Shown here one piece after another: positions 16,705 through 24,936 of a stretch of 64,000 bases of DNA. The stretch is from an uncultured Patescibacteria group bacterium (GTDB lineage Bacteria; Patescibacteriota; JACMRA01). Under the pieces are notes generated by a model, which worked only from the letters and a program-made list of their open reading frames with translations, searched no databases and was not told the DNA's origin. The DNA is taken from positions 1-64,000 of the forward strand of contig CALITC010000004.1 of the NCBI GenBank assembly GCA_938041505.1, read 5' to 3'. A program made the translations under genes and the position numbers. How positions within the stretch are numbered: position 1 is the stretch's first letter; each line of letters begins with the position of its first letter.

Positions 16705-17229
16705 TTAAGCCTTTAGTGCAAAGAGGTTTTGAATAAGTTGCTTGGTGTACGCACAAAACCTATCATAAACAGATAATTCAGTAATAGGGCTAATTGGAAG
16801 CTGATGAGGGAATCGATAACTAGCCACATAGACAGCTGCATTGTAAATCAAATCCCAATCAAAATTAGTGTCATTGATGGTTTTTCGGAATCTCATCCTA
16901 GGGTTAAATTCTTCAAAACATACTTGATATTTCCTATCGTGCAAAACTACCCAGTTATCATTCTCAATTATTTTGATGATTGCAGGACCACTACATTTAT
17001 TAACAAACAGACTTCTGTATAGCTTTAACTGTTCAACCTGTTTCGGAGAAAAATACGAATCAGAATATCTTTCCAAGCTCAATAGATAATCTCCTTCTAG
17101 AACAGTTCTAATCATGCAATAATCAGCGTAACTAAAGTAGTACCGAGGCTTCTCGAATACAGCATTGCCTGCACCAATTCTAAGCTTGTAAGACTTAGCA
17201 AAAAACTTCTCTTGAAGCCAATTATTCAC
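16705..17229 (-). CDS. Unknown protein, related to its upstream neighbour
   Basis: 174 aa, no signal peptide, no TM segment, mixed aromatic and charged composition with many Tyr and Phe. I do not recognise a family. The segment RFRKTINDTNFDWDLIYNAA can be aligned with LRKDLNTKESYVNKNFGWLG in the gene directly upstream (17260), and both proteins place a YxxLxR/YxxYL-type helix before a short Cys-containing turn, so they are probably diverged tandem duplicates. Start is GTG in the track; the gap to the upstream gene is 30 nt, suggesting an operon. It ends before a clear terminator. Confidence 0.6.
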   Translation of the reverse strand: MNNWLQEKFFAKSYKLRIGAGNAVFEKPRYYFSYADYCMIRTVLEGDYLLSLERYSDSYFSPKQVEQLKLYRSLFVNKCSGPAIIKIIENDNWVVLHDRKYQVCFEEFNPRMRFRKTINDTNFDWDLIYNAAVYVASYRFPHQLPISPITELSVYDRFCAYTKQLIQNLFALKA

Positions 17230-17259
17230 TGCCTTTTTTGAAGGAGTGATATCAATCTG

Positions 17260-17754
17260 TTAGAATCGCATACCGTTAAGGTAAGCCTGTATCATCTCAT
17301 CACACAACCCCAACCAGCCAAAATTCTTGTTCACATACGACTCTTTGGTATTCAGGTCTTTCCTAAGTACAACACTAGGGTTATACACCTCATACAATTC
17401 AGAATCAAACCCTATACGAAGAGGAATAACAGCGGCATTATCTCTAAAAAAACAGTATGGCATCAACTGATCTTCGATATCTGGATCTTGACACTCAAAA
17501 AGTTCTTCTAGCGTCTTACAATCAAAACCACACAAATATTGTCTATATGGCTCGTAATAATCTGGTAAAGATATTTTTGGATTATCCAAGTATTGATAAA
17601 TAAGCATAACCTCATACAGACTAAACTTCGTAAGTAAGCCTGAATTACGTATGATACTCAGTTCAAAGCTACCATTCTGAGAAATTGTTGAATATGTCGG
17701 ATGATTCGTTACAAAAGTATTACGATCAAGGAGTGTTTGAGTTAGACCATTCAT
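17260..17754 (-). CDS. Unknown protein, probable paralog of the 16705 product
   Basis: 164 aa, soluble, no recognised domain. Acidic C-terminal half with several Cys (LCGFDCKTLEELFECQDPD). The region ending NKNFGWLGLCDEMIQAYLNG matches in position and pattern the DWDLIYNAAVYVA segment of the next gene. ATG start at 17754. It is transcribed away from the 17930 gene, with about 175 nt between them. Nothing in the sequence tells the function. Confidence 0.6.
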   Translation of the reverse strand: MNGLTQTLLDRNTFVTNHPTYSTISQNGSFELSIIRNSGLLTKFSLYEVMLIYQYLDNPKISLPDYYEPYRQYLCGFDCKTLEELFECQDPDIEDQLMPYCFFRDNAAVIPLRIGFDSELYEVYNPSVVLRKDLNTKESYVNKNFGWLGLCDEMIQAYLNGMRF

Positions 17755-17929
17755 TCTTATTTAGCCTCCAATTAGAATATAAATTTTCGTTTCTATTTTG
17801 TTAACACTACCATATATTTATCAATATGTCGAAAGTATATCGAAAATATCAAAATTTGCCTAAATATAATAAATCTGCTACGGTACAAATATTTAGAATT
17901 AGGTAAACATTACAAGGAGTAAATAAAAC

Positions 17930-18451
17930 ATGGAAGAATGCTTAAACAAAATCCGGGAATACTCATCCCCAAATTATGAGTTATTATTAGCTGAAATGCG
18001 TTTAATTTTGGAACGTGTTAGCACTCAAGATGCAACCTTAGACGATCGTCTTTTTTTAAAAGAAAAACTGAGTACTCTGGCCAGGCTAATAAGTATGGAG
18101 AGTGATTACTTAGCCAGCAAATTCAACAGTATACGCACAAAAATTATCTATCTAGATAACGACCAGTTGGAAGAAAGTATCTGGTTAGACTATATTACTT
18201 CAAGCAAATCTAGAATTAATCTTGAAAACATAGCTCGGTTGCTAATCTCAACAATACCTAGATTAAGTAATAGCCAAAAAATGTTTCTAAAATTGATTAA
18301 CATTATGACACTGAACACCTGCAACAGACATAAAGCTGATTCTAGCCACATAACCCTTCCAAAAATAAAACCCGATGGAAATTTTGCCATTGACCTCAAC
18401 CGAGCAAACACAGCAATAGCTATCGAAGTACTAGAAAAACTTATTTCTTAA
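17930..18451 (+). CDS. Unknown all-helical cytoplasmic protein
   Basis: 173 aa, rich in Leu, Ser and charged residues, with predicted long helices throughout and no TM segment. One of the few genes here with a strong ribosome binding site (AAGGAG, 10 nt before ATG) and a real leader. The promoter is probably TTGCCT-17-TACGGT. It is followed by an intrinsic terminator that reaches into the 3' end of pyrG. I do not recognise a family; it has no resemblance to the two preceding unknown proteins. Confidence 0.6.
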   Translation: MEECLNKIREYSSPNYELLLAEMRLILERVSTQDATLDDRLFLKEKLSTLARLISMESDYLASKFNSIRTKIIYLDNDQLEESIWLDYITSSKSRINLENIARLLISTIPRLSNSQKMFLKLINIMTLNTCNRHKADSSHITLPKIKPDGNFAIDLNRANTAIAIEVLEKLIS

Positions 18452-18475
18452 ATTTTGAGAATCATCCACTCAATC

Positions 18476-18507
18476 TCCTGCAAGTTTTACGTTGCAGGAC
18501 TTTTTTT
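18476..18507 (+). terminator. Terminator of the 17930 gene, overlapping the end of pyrG
   Basis: TCCTGCAA, 8-nt loop, TTGCAGGA, C, then seven T. The stop codon of convergent pyrG (18487-18489) lies inside the hairpin loop. Confidence 0.85.
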
Positions 18508-20124
18508 CGTTTGGATTGAGGCTTTCATGAGACCAACAAACAGTGGATGTGGTCTATTTGGTCTGCTTTTGAATTCTGGGTGAGCTTGAGTGGCAACGAA
18601 ATACGGATGGTCTTTGGGGCTAAGCTCCATAATTTCCACAAGATAATCGCTCTGATTTGATTCGTTTTTGTATTCAAATTTTCCTGTAACTTTAAGGCCT
18701 TTTTGGGCTAATATTTCAACATATTGATTCTGCACTTCGAGTCTGTGGCGATGACGCTCAAGAATACTTTTGGCTTCGTATAAACTTGCCGCAATCGAGT
18801 CTTTTTCTAGCTCACAAGCGTACTCTCCAAGTCTCATGGTGCCACCTTTCCGTTTGATATATTGCTGCCCTGGAATAAAATCAATCAGTAACTTTTTGGA
18901 TTCATCTACCATCTCGTTCTCATCAAACATCTCTCTTGAGTACGCATCGACACCGCAAACATTTCTAGCAAACTCAATTACTGCCATCTGCAATCCTAAA
19001 CAAATCCCTAAAAACGGTAGTTTATTTTCTCGAGCGTATTTGATAGCTTTGATCTTACCCTCCATGCCTCGCTTACCGAATCCTCCCGGTACTATAAGCC
19101 CATCCATCTTGCTCAAAGCCTGGTCTAAGTCATCTCGATCACTGTCAACCAGCTCCACATCAACCTCCACCCCCTCTGCCACCGCCGCAGCTTTCATGGC
19201 CTCAATTACCGACAAATAACTATCACTCAATTGGGTGTACTTAGTAACCAGTGCGATCTTATACAGCGGCTCTCTTTCTTTGGAAAAATTTGTATAAAAA
19301 TCCGGGAATTCTACGTTTAATTTCTTGCCTATAAACTCCTCTAGATTAAGCTGAAGATCTGTCTGCCGCAAATACATCGGTACTCCATAAATACTATTTT
19401 GATCTGGCAAACTAATAACTTGATGTGTCTTCAGATTTGAGAATAAGGCTATCTTTTCTATTTGGGACTTTTGGAGGGGGCGCTCTTCTGTAGACTCACT
19501 CCTCATCACAATCATATCGGGTTGCAACCCCACACGTAACAATTCTCGAATAGAGACCTGCATAGGCTTTGTCTTATACTCCCCACTACACGCCAAAAAC
19601 GGCACATACCCAAGGTGCACATGGAACACCTCACCATCATGCTGTCGCCGGAACTGCCGAAAACTCTCCAGAAAAATCTCTCCTTCCATATCCCCAGTAG
19701 ACCCGCCTATCTCAATTATACGGACATCTTTGTCCATGTCTTTAGCAAAACAATCCTTAATATGATTGGTAACATTCGGTATCAGCTGCACCGTCTTCCC
19801 AAGGTAATCTCCAGCCCGCTCTCTCTCGAGAATTGCATTGTAGATTTTACCAGCATTCACCGAGCTTAATGAAGAAAGCTCCACATCCAAAAACCGCTCA
19901 TAATGACCTAGATCCAAATCCGTCTCCGAGCCATCATTGAGCACATACACCTCCCCATGTTCAAACGGTGACATAGTCCCTGGATCGATATTCAGATACG
20001 GGTCGAACTTTATCACATCCACAGTCATACCTGCAGATTTCAAAAAAAGACCTATAGAAGCTGCAGTAATACCCTTACCAATACCAGAAACCACTCCGCC
20101 AGTCACAAAAATATATTTAGCCAT
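18487..20124 (-). CDS. pyrG: CTP synthase
   Basis: Converts UTP to CTP using glutamine. The amidoligase half starts MAKYIFVTGGVVSGIGKGI (P-loop) and includes the ICFAKDMD...IIEIGGSTGDMEGE segment. The class I glutamine amidotransferase half has PGGFGKRG, the nucleophile Cys in FLGICLGLQM, and the late HPEFKSRP with the catalytic His-Glu. The track extends 28 codons further upstream, but every CTP synthase begins at this MAKYIFVTGG motif and the extra residues look non-coding, so I place the start at ATG 20124. Divergent from miaA. Confidence 0.96.
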   Translation of the reverse strand: MAKYIFVTGGVVSGIGKGITAASIGLFLKSAGMTVDVIKFDPYLNIDPGTMSPFEHGEVYVLNDGSETDLDLGHYERFLDVELSSLSSVNAGKIYNAILERERAGDYLGKTVQLIPNVTNHIKDCFAKDMDKDVRIIEIGGSTGDMEGEIFLESFRQFRRQHDGEVFHVHLGYVPFLACSGEYKTKPMQVSIRELLRVGLQPDMIVMRSESTEERPLQKSQIEKIALFSNLKTHQVISLPDQNSIYGVPMYLRQTDLQLNLEEFIGKKLNVEFPDFYTNFSKEREPLYKIALVTKYTQLSDSYLSVIEAMKAAAVAEGVEVDVELVDSDRDDLDQALSKMDGLIVPGGFGKRGMEGKIKAIKYARENKLPFLGICLGLQMAVIEFARNVCGVDAYSREMFDENEMVDESKKLLIDFIPGQQYIKRKGGTMRLGEYACELEKDSIAASLYEAKSILERHRHRLEVQNQYVEILAQKGLKVTGKFEYKNESNQSDYLVEIMELSPKDHPYFVATQAHPEFKSRPNRPHPLFVGLMKASIQTKKSPAT

Positions 20125-20191
20125 ACAACGATTAATTAACTCAAGCATTGGAGACCCTATTTTTTTGGTCAATATACAGGCTAATCCAGGG

Positions 20192-20220
20192 TTGACACAC
20201 TTATGCAATTAGCGTAGAGT
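20192..20220 (+). promoter_or_regulatory. Promoter of miaA
   Basis: TTGACA (20192-20197), 17 nt, TAGAGT (20215-20220). The track's TTG start at 20220 lies in the -10 box; the TTG at 20229 is 8 nt beyond it. Confidence 0.6.
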
Positions 20221-20228
20221 TGAAACAA

Positions 20229-21143
20229 TTGACCTTACTGCCAACAACATTGATCAGCATCAATGGACCGACCTCCTCCGGCAAAACCCGATTATCTTTG
20301 GATTTAGCTAATATTCTACCCGATTGCTGGGTAGTTAATTGCGACTCTAGACAAATATACAAACGCCTTGATATTGGCACCGGTAAGGAAGCAGGCCTAT
20401 GGGAGCCAAACGGTGTATTCGAAAAAGTTTACATGATAGAAAACGTTCCTCACCTATTGATAGACTATATCGATCCACAACAAAACTACTCCCTCACAAG
20501 GTTCATTGAAGATTTTACAAACCTATTCCATAAGCTGCAACCTGAGCATTGTATACTTATAGGCGGTACTGGGCTCTATCACCACACCATCTTAAACAAA
20601 CAATCAATCACTAAAACCAAACAAGAATTTCAGTCTGAGTGGAATCAACTTAAGCAAGAATTGTTTGAAACACCACTGAATAAGCTTCAAGAGCAAGCTA
20701 ATAACAACCATCTAACTCTCAACAATTCCGATTTTAATAATCCAAGACGATTGGTTAATAGAATACTCGAAGCCAAAGCAGAAAAAAGCAACTGGCTAAG
20801 CGAAATACAATTACCAGTATTTAAGAAGGTGATCGAAACCCATGTTGACATCACCAGACACAAGCTAGAATTAAACATCAAAGAGCGCCTAGCTAAACGA
20901 TCTCACCAAGGCCTTATCAAAGAAGTACAATCCCTGCAGGATCTTGGCACCAACCGACTACTAGAGCTGGGATTAGAGTATCGCCTCACTCAGCTCTATC
21001 TACTCGGACAATTAACTCATAAAGACTATACTACAGCTCTACTAAGTGAGAATCTCAAACTAGCTAAGCGACAACTGACTTGGATCAAAAAAAGTAATTC
21101 TTATCCTATTCATCGAGTAGAAGATGTTTTGAGTTTGTTATAG
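20229..21143 (+). CDS. miaA: tRNA dimethylallyltransferase MiaA
   Basis: Adds a dimethylallyl group to A37 of tRNAs that read UNN codons. Seen: P-loop INGPTSSGKTRLS, substrate motif NCDSRQIYKRLDIGTGK, DYIDPQQNYS, IGGTGLY, NNPRRLVNRILEA and the C-terminal LGLEYRLTQLYL helix. About 305 aa, normal length. The start is uncertain: TTG 20220 overlaps the -10 box, so TTG 20229 (predicted leaderless) or TTG 20250, which begins right before the P-loop strand, are better. Other tRNA-modification genes in the window are tsaD, the tsaE fusion and mnmA. Confidence 0.93.
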   Translation: MTLLPTTLISINGPTSSGKTRLSLDLANILPDCWVVNCDSRQIYKRLDIGTGKEAGLWEPNGVFEKVYMIENVPHLLIDYIDPQQNYSLTRFIEDFTNLFHKLQPEHCILIGGTGLYHHTILNKQSITKTKQEFQSEWNQLKQELFETPLNKLQEQANNNHLTLNNSDFNNPRRLVNRILEAKAEKSNWLSEIQLPVFKKVIETHVDITRHKLELNIKERLAKRSHQGLIKEVQSLQDLGTNRLLELGLEYRLTQLYLLGQLTHKDYTTALLSENLKLAKRQLTWIKKSNSYPIHRVEDVLSLL

Positions 21144-21612
21144 AAAAATATTTTTAAGCTAACACAGGTTCTCTCTTAACTTGTTAATGTTCCATTTTAC
21201 CTTGATGCAAAACCGAACCAGTCGGGCCGAAGGACTACCACTAGAGCAAGCCTCTATCCCTACAAACTACTCCGTAGTTTTGTTGGGAACCCGGCAAGTC
21301 TGGCTCACACCCTTAGAGAAAAAATCAAGACTTATTGGGACTATTTCTCATTCTAAGAACCACTCCATTCCATTATAGTTTCAAGAGGTCAAACTTATAC
21401 TAACAAAAAAGCATCTAAAAGCGGAAGTCTTTTAGCAAGAAAAAAAATCTTATTCTGGAGTAGACTTGCTCTACGGAGGAATAATCTTTTAAATAATCCA
21501 CCGAGGCCTCCACAGATTATGCGGGCTAGTATGGATGTAATATAATGCAGCTTATGCGATCAGCATAACGGAATGAAGTAGAATCCGATACGATATAATC
21601 TGGGGAGAGTAG
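21144..21612 (+). ncRNA. Gene-free 469-nt region with possible structured RNA
   Basis: Between the convergent miaA and FtsB-like genes I see no credible ORF but several helices: CCCTACAAACTAC / GTAGTTTTGTTGGG (21268-21297), TAGAG-CAAGC-CTCTA (21242), TTATGC-GATCA-GCATAA (21552) and a long-range match TAGAGCAAG (21242-21250) with CTTGCTCTA (21468-21476). No tRNA, tmRNA or SRP signature was found. Strand is uncertain; a CTAAAAG/CTTTTAG hairpin followed by T-rich sequence reads as a terminator on the minus strand (about 21398-21436). Confidence 0.3.
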
Positions 21613-21993
21613 CTAAAACTGGGTTAAATACTCAAACCATTTATTATAGTTGGACTTATTGGTTTCGTCTTCTTCTGGAATGTACTCGTCCTCAGTCGCT
21701 TCGTTGTCGCCTTCAATCGAGGAAGTGTCCAGTACGCGCTCACCTCGCACCTTATAAAGTTTTTCTTTGGCGTATTTTTCTTTGAATAATTCAGAATTGT
21801 AGTAGTCCTTCTTATTCTTCCCTTCGTTATTGGCATCTTCCAGCAAAGTCAGCACCAACTCATCTTCAGCAATCAACTTCTCTATACGATGAATCCGGTA
21901 CAATTGCGCGATATTAAAGAATATTCCTGCCAGAAGAAGGACATGAATCCCAAACCGCACCGCCGGTAAACGTACAAAAGTTTTGATAGTCAT
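21613..21993 (-). CDS. FtsB/DivIC-like septum protein
   Basis: Small bitopic cell-division protein type. A short N terminus, one TM helix (FGIHVLLLAGIFFNIAQLY), then a helix with heptad-like leucines (IHRIEKLIAEDELVLTLLEDA) and YYNSELFKEKYAKEKLYKVRGERVL, which follows the FtsB/DivIC pattern of a coiled coil, a tyrosine motif and a basic A/K..L..V..GE segment. The tail is acidic. The track start at 22044 lies upstream of the promoter; ATG 21993 sits 7 nt after the -10 box. An FtsW/RodA protein is encoded at 54767. Family call is by pattern only. Confidence 0.7.
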   Translation of the reverse strand: MTIKTFVRLPAVRFGIHVLLLAGIFFNIAQLYRIHRIEKLIAEDELVLTLLEDANNEGKNKKDYYNSELFKEKYAKEKLYKVRGERVLDTSSIEGDNEATEDEYIPEEDETNKSNYNKWFEYLTQF

Positions 21994-22000
21994 TATCTCA

Positions 22001-22029
22001 ATAATGAACGATAGAGAAAAATAGGTCAA
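22001..22029 (-). promoter_or_regulatory. Promoter of the FtsB-like gene
   Basis: Minus strand TTGACC (22029-22024), 17 nt, CATTAT (22006-22001), 7 nt to the ATG. Predicted leaderless. Confidence 0.65.
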
Positions 22030-22090
22030 CAAAAAAGCCTGCAAAAAAATCTACAAGCTTTGATAAATAAGAAATTAATCAAGCAAAAAA

Positions 22091-22540
22091 TCAACAAGAA
22101 GGAACAAGCCTATCATTGATAATTTTAAAACTGGAACAACCCGCCGAAGCTGGCTGTTTATCGGTTTGTCCTGTATTAACATTGTTGTTAATAATTAGGA
22201 CAGTATTACTTTGAGCATCTCTCTGAGCAGGAGGTTCCGTGTAAAACGGAACGTTTCGTTGGGGCTGGGCATATTGTTGTTGTGAAACACCAACATGTCT
22301 TACCTCAATGATTTGCTTCGGTGGTACAATTTCATTAAAAACTGCATCCACTGTATTCTTAATCAAGTGATCTTTGAAAGAATACCCAGGCTGAGAATAA
22401 CAGGTTTGCTCATTATAATATCTATGACTATTTCCATACTCTAAAGAGTGAGAATAATCACAACCAGCAGTGGCCGGAGAATCAGCTATTATGACACTTC
22501 CAGTGGCAAGCATGGGTATTAACAAGAAATTTATTTTCAT
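22091..22540 (-). CDS. Small secreted Cys-containing protein, unknown
   Basis: About 149 aa from ATG 22540: signal peptide (MKINFLLIPMLATGSVIIA), then a mature region with Tyr, Gln, Asn and Pro and four or five Cys (GCDYSHS, QTCYSQ, AGCSSF and a final C), consistent with extracytoplasmic disulfides. No family recognised. The track adds 14 residues before the signal peptide; ATG 22540 is one nucleotide after the stop of the upstream gene, so the two are coupled in an operon. Confidence 0.65.
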   Translation of the reverse strand: MKINFLLIPMLATGSVIIADSPATAGCDYSHSLEYGNSHRYYNEQTCYSQPGYSFKDHLIKNTVDAVFNEIVPPKQIIEVRHVGVSQQQYAQPQRNVPFYTEPPAQRDAQSNTVLIINNNVNTGQTDKQPASAGCSSFKIINDRLVPSC

Positions 22541-22541
22541 A

Positions 22542-22952
22542 TTAATACCTCTGCATATAAAATGGCATTGCTTGAACCGCACCAGGATTGTGCTGATTTT
22601 GATAAACCTGATTAAGAGGAATCAAATTTCCACCATTTCCATGTGAATTTGGGTTATAGAAAAAAACTCCTTGATTAATCAGATTTTGGCGCTGGACCTG
22701 TTTGTTAATCTTTTGTATTTTATTTCCAGGGATTCCAAATTGTGCTCTTTCTACTTGATATGGTGTTACGATTTGACTTCTATCAAACCTACCTCTACCG
22801 GATCGAAAATCTCCCGTGCACAGAACGTAATCTGCACCAGGAAAAGTACTACCCTCACATGCGGCTTGCACTTTTGATTGGGCAGAAGCAGGCAGGGAAA
22901 AAGCTAAACTAATACCTATTACACCAGCACACTTAACTAATCTTCTTTTCAT
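22542..22952 (-). CDS. Small secreted protein, unknown
   Basis: 136 aa. Clear signal peptide (VIGISLAFSLPASAQS), then a mature part with two Cys (ACEGSTF, LCTGDF) and a Gln/Asn-rich C-terminal half (NKQVQRQNLINQG, VYQNQHNPG). No family recognised. First gene of a two-gene operon with the 22540 product. The promoter is TTGACA-17-TATTTT on this strand, immediately after the terminator of the upstream pilin-like gene. Confidence 0.65.
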   Translation of the reverse strand: MKRRLVKCAGVIGISLAFSLPASAQSKVQAACEGSTFPGADYVLCTGDFRSGRGRFDRSQIVTPYQVERAQFGIPGNKIQKINKQVQRQNLINQGVFFYNPNSHGNGGNLIPLNQVYQNQHNPGAVQAMPFYMQRY

Positions 22953-23030
22953 GAATGTTGCTCCATATTAATAAGAGTTTCCTCTAACTATCAGATAAAA
23001 TATATTAAAAAAACACTTTTGTCAACAAAA

Positions 23031-23054
23031 AGAACCAGCATATGCTGGTTCTCA
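23031..23054 (-). terminator. Terminator of the 23075 pilin-like gene (22-bp palindrome)
   Basis: AGAACCAGCAT and its exact complement ATGCTGGTTCT, followed on the minus strand by five T. The T run leads straight into the TTGACA box of the next gene (22952). Confidence 0.8.
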
Positions 23055-23074
23055 ATTTTAACACTTGTAGAATA

Positions 23075-23509
23075 TTAACTAGTAACTTCTGTACTAGTAA
23101 CCAATCCACCAAGAATATTCACGATTGTGAAGGCCGCTACACATATAACTAAGCCAATCAAAGCGTTAAAAATGATAGTCTTACCTTTGGTTGCCCCAGC
23201 TCCAGATCCGCCTGGATCAACAATGAAGAGGAATCCTCCATATACTAGGAACAATACTGCGACACCTCCGGCGATAAACGTAAGTGTTTCAGCTACATTC
23301 ACTAGAATGTTTACAATTCCAGTCTCACCATCCTCAAAATCATCATCTCCAGTCAACGCACATCCTTCGTCGCTTAGACAAAGTTCGCCACGAGTTGGTA
23401 ACAAATCTCTCTGCGCGTTACCTACAATTCCACTCACCATTGTTGCGAGCATCATAAAGCCCAATACGCCATAGGCGAATTTCGAAAATAAAGTTTTTAC
23501 CTTAGTCAT
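23075..23509 (-). CDS. Two-TM pilin-like (TrbC/VirB2-type) protein
   Basis: 144 aa with an N-terminal signal-like segment (YGVLGFMMLATMVSGIVG), a short acidic loop with two Cys (LCLSDEGCALTG) and two TM helices around a polar turn (DPGGSGAGATKGK). The plan is the same as the 9690 product, and VAETLTFIAGGVAVLFLVYGGFLFI lines up with ISIAVTLTYISAAVAVIFIVIGGFLMI there, so they are paralogs. Promoter TTGCCA-17-TATAAT overlaps a promoter firing the other way. Likely a subunit of a type IV secretion-like or uptake apparatus, by inference. Confidence 0.75.
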   Translation of the reverse strand: MTKVKTLFSKFAYGVLGFMMLATMVSGIVGNAQRDLLPTRGELCLSDEGCALTGDDDFEDGETGIVNILVNVAETLTFIAGGVAVLFLVYGGFLFIVDPGGSGAGATKGKTIIFNALIGLVICVAAFTIVNILGGLVTSTEVTS

Positions 23510-23520
23510 AATAAAAATAG

Positions 23521-23549
23521 TTGTAATAGTATTATAACGAACTTATAAT
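23521..23549 (+). promoter_or_regulatory. Promoter for a 23.55-23.75 kb RNA
   Basis: TTGTAA (23521-23526), 17 nt, TATAAT (23544-23549). No ORF follows; the hairpin-rich sequence downstream does. Confidence 0.55.
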
Positions 23550-23559
23550 ATCTTGGCAA
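23531..23559 (-). promoter_or_regulatory. Promoter of the 23075 pilin-like gene
   Basis: Minus strand TTGCCA (23559-23554), 17 nt, TATAAT (23536-23531), about 21 nt before the ATG. It overlaps the plus-strand promoter at 23521-23549 almost completely. Confidence 0.6.
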
Positions 23560-23746
23560 GAGCCTCGCGGCGACTGAGCAGAAAAGCTAGCTCTTGTAAA
23601 GAGCGAACCGAATGGGGCTAGATATAGGTCGAACATGTTTCAACCGGCATAAGCTGTCGGTGATTGAGACACCTTTGCTATGTGCAAAGCACCGAACCGA
23701 AGGGGTAAGTATCGCTCCAATTTACTTCGAGCAGTTGTTTTTTAAA
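23556..23746 (+). ncRNA. Candidate structured small RNA, about 190 nt
   Basis: Preceded by a consensus promoter. Helices: CTAGC..GCTAG enclosing GCTCT-TGTAA-AGAGC; GTTTCAA..CCGGC-ATAAGCT-GTCGG..TTGAGAC (12 pairs); CTTTGC-TATGT-GCAAAG. Two of the hairpins are followed by nearly the same single strand, CGAACCGAATGGGG and CGAACCGAAGGGG. The 3' side ends GAGCAG, TTG and a T6 run. Size is in the 6S RNA range, but I cannot show a 6S fold. It converges with tsaD. Confidence 0.5.
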
Positions 23747-23765
23747 AATTATCGTTAACGCAACA

Positions 23766-24920
23766 TTACACCCTACTCAAACCCGAAAAGCCAATCATTA
23801 CCGCATTATCTCCAGTGAGATAGAGTGGCGGGATATAGACTTGCGTGCTTAGAAGGCCCACTTTCTCTCTCAGTAGCGGATTAGCACTCACACCCCCGGA
23901 TAAGCCTAGAGATTGGGGCATATACTGGCTTTGTGCCCTCCGCAACTTACGCACCAACTGCTCTACAATTACGTACTGTATAGAAATACACATTTCTTTA
24001 ATAAACCTGAGCTTTGGATCGTCAAGCAGCTCCAATTCTGTGCTTAGTAGCTGATTTATTTCAGTAGGATCTAATCGCTGCTCTTTTTCAAAACCATGCT
24101 TATCCAAATAATACCGCACCGCCGTCTTCAAGCCAGAAAAAGAATAATCAAAACTTGCACTCTTCAACATCCCGCGCGGTAAATCATGGATATTCTCAGC
24201 TCGTTTACCAGCAATTTTGCTAATACTAACCCCTGCAGGATATGGCAAACCAAGCAGCCTACCAGTTTTATCAAAGCTCTCACCAGCCGCATCATCCAAA
24301 GTCTGACCAACAACCTCCCAATCACGAGGCGAGGTAAGTAATAAAATCTGAGAATTACCACCACTTACAAGCAAATGAAGATGAGGGAAAACTTCCTTAT
24401 CAGGTAAATACTCAAAATTCATTGATTCCTGCCAAAAACAGCTGATGACGTGACCATGAAGATGATTAACCTCCTCAATAGCAGCAGACTGACCAAACTC
24501 TTTTGCCACAAAAAAGCGAAGTGCTCGAGCAAATTCCCGCCCTACTTTGAGCGCAGACACCAAACCAGGCTCTGTCGTCACAAATATCTTAGATAAGTGA
24601 GTAAAAATATCTTGATAATCATGAACATCAATATCGACAGGGTTGGTCTCTTCTCCAGATATTGTGGGTTGTACGCCCTGGCCAATTTTTGAGAGAAGTA
24701 ACTGTAGTAGTACGTGGATATGCTCTGCATGCTGGCGCGCACCTATCTCAGGCACCACACCTCCAAATTCTTGATGGATATTGATTTGAGATGAGACCAC
24801 GCTTGAGATGATTTGAGTAGAATTAAGACCTTCGACAAACCCTACGCTTTCGTCAGGAGTGTATTTGAGAAGTGCAAGAGATGTTTCATCGCAGCTAGTT
24901 TCGATCGCCAAGTAATACAT
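23766..24920 (-). CDS. tsaD: tRNA N6-threonylcarbamoyltransferase TsaD
   Basis: Transfers the threonylcarbamoyl group to A37 of ANN-decoding tRNAs (t6A). ASKHA fold with YLAIETSCDETS, GGVVPEIGARQHAEHI (metal-binding His residues), TEPGLVSALKVGREFA, EVNHLHGH, LLVSGGNSQILLL, LDDAAGESFDKTGRLLG, FSGLKTAVRYY and LSGGVSANPLLR. There is a ~25-residue insertion before VTTEPGL (around DIDVHDYQDIFTHLSK). Last gene of the operon ppiase-alaS-tsaD, 16 nt after the alaS stop. TsaE, its partner ATPase, is encoded as a fusion to the sigma factor on the divergent strand. TsaB and TsaC are not in the window. Confidence 0.96.
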   Translation of the reverse strand: MYYLAIETSCDETSLALLKYTPDESVGFVEGLNSTQIISSVVSSQINIHQEFGGVVPEIGARQHAEHIHVLLQLLLSKIGQGVQPTISGEETNPVDIDVHDYQDIFTHLSKIFVTTEPGLVSALKVGREFARALRFFVAKEFGQSAAIEEVNHLHGHVISCFWQESMNFEYLPDKEVFPHLHLLVSGGNSQILLLTSPRDWEVVGQTLDDAAGESFDKTGRLLGLPYPAGVSISKIAGKRAENIHDLPRGMLKSASFDYSFSGLKTAVRYYLDKHGFEKEQRLDPTEINQLLSTELELLDDPKLRFIKEMCISIQYVIVEQLVRKLRRAQSQYMPQSLGLSGGVSANPLLREKVGLLSTQVYIPPLYLTGDNAVMIGFSGLSRV

Positions 24921-24936
24921 TATAATGAATAGTTAA

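Noticed and set aside
18017-18040. TTAGCACTC, one half of a CIRCE element
   Set aside because: The complementary half GAGTGCTAA is missing at the right spacing and the site lies within a coding region.
21181-21378. 65-aa plus-strand ORF
   Set aside because: It runs through a stretch with several strong RNA hairpins and has unlikely composition.
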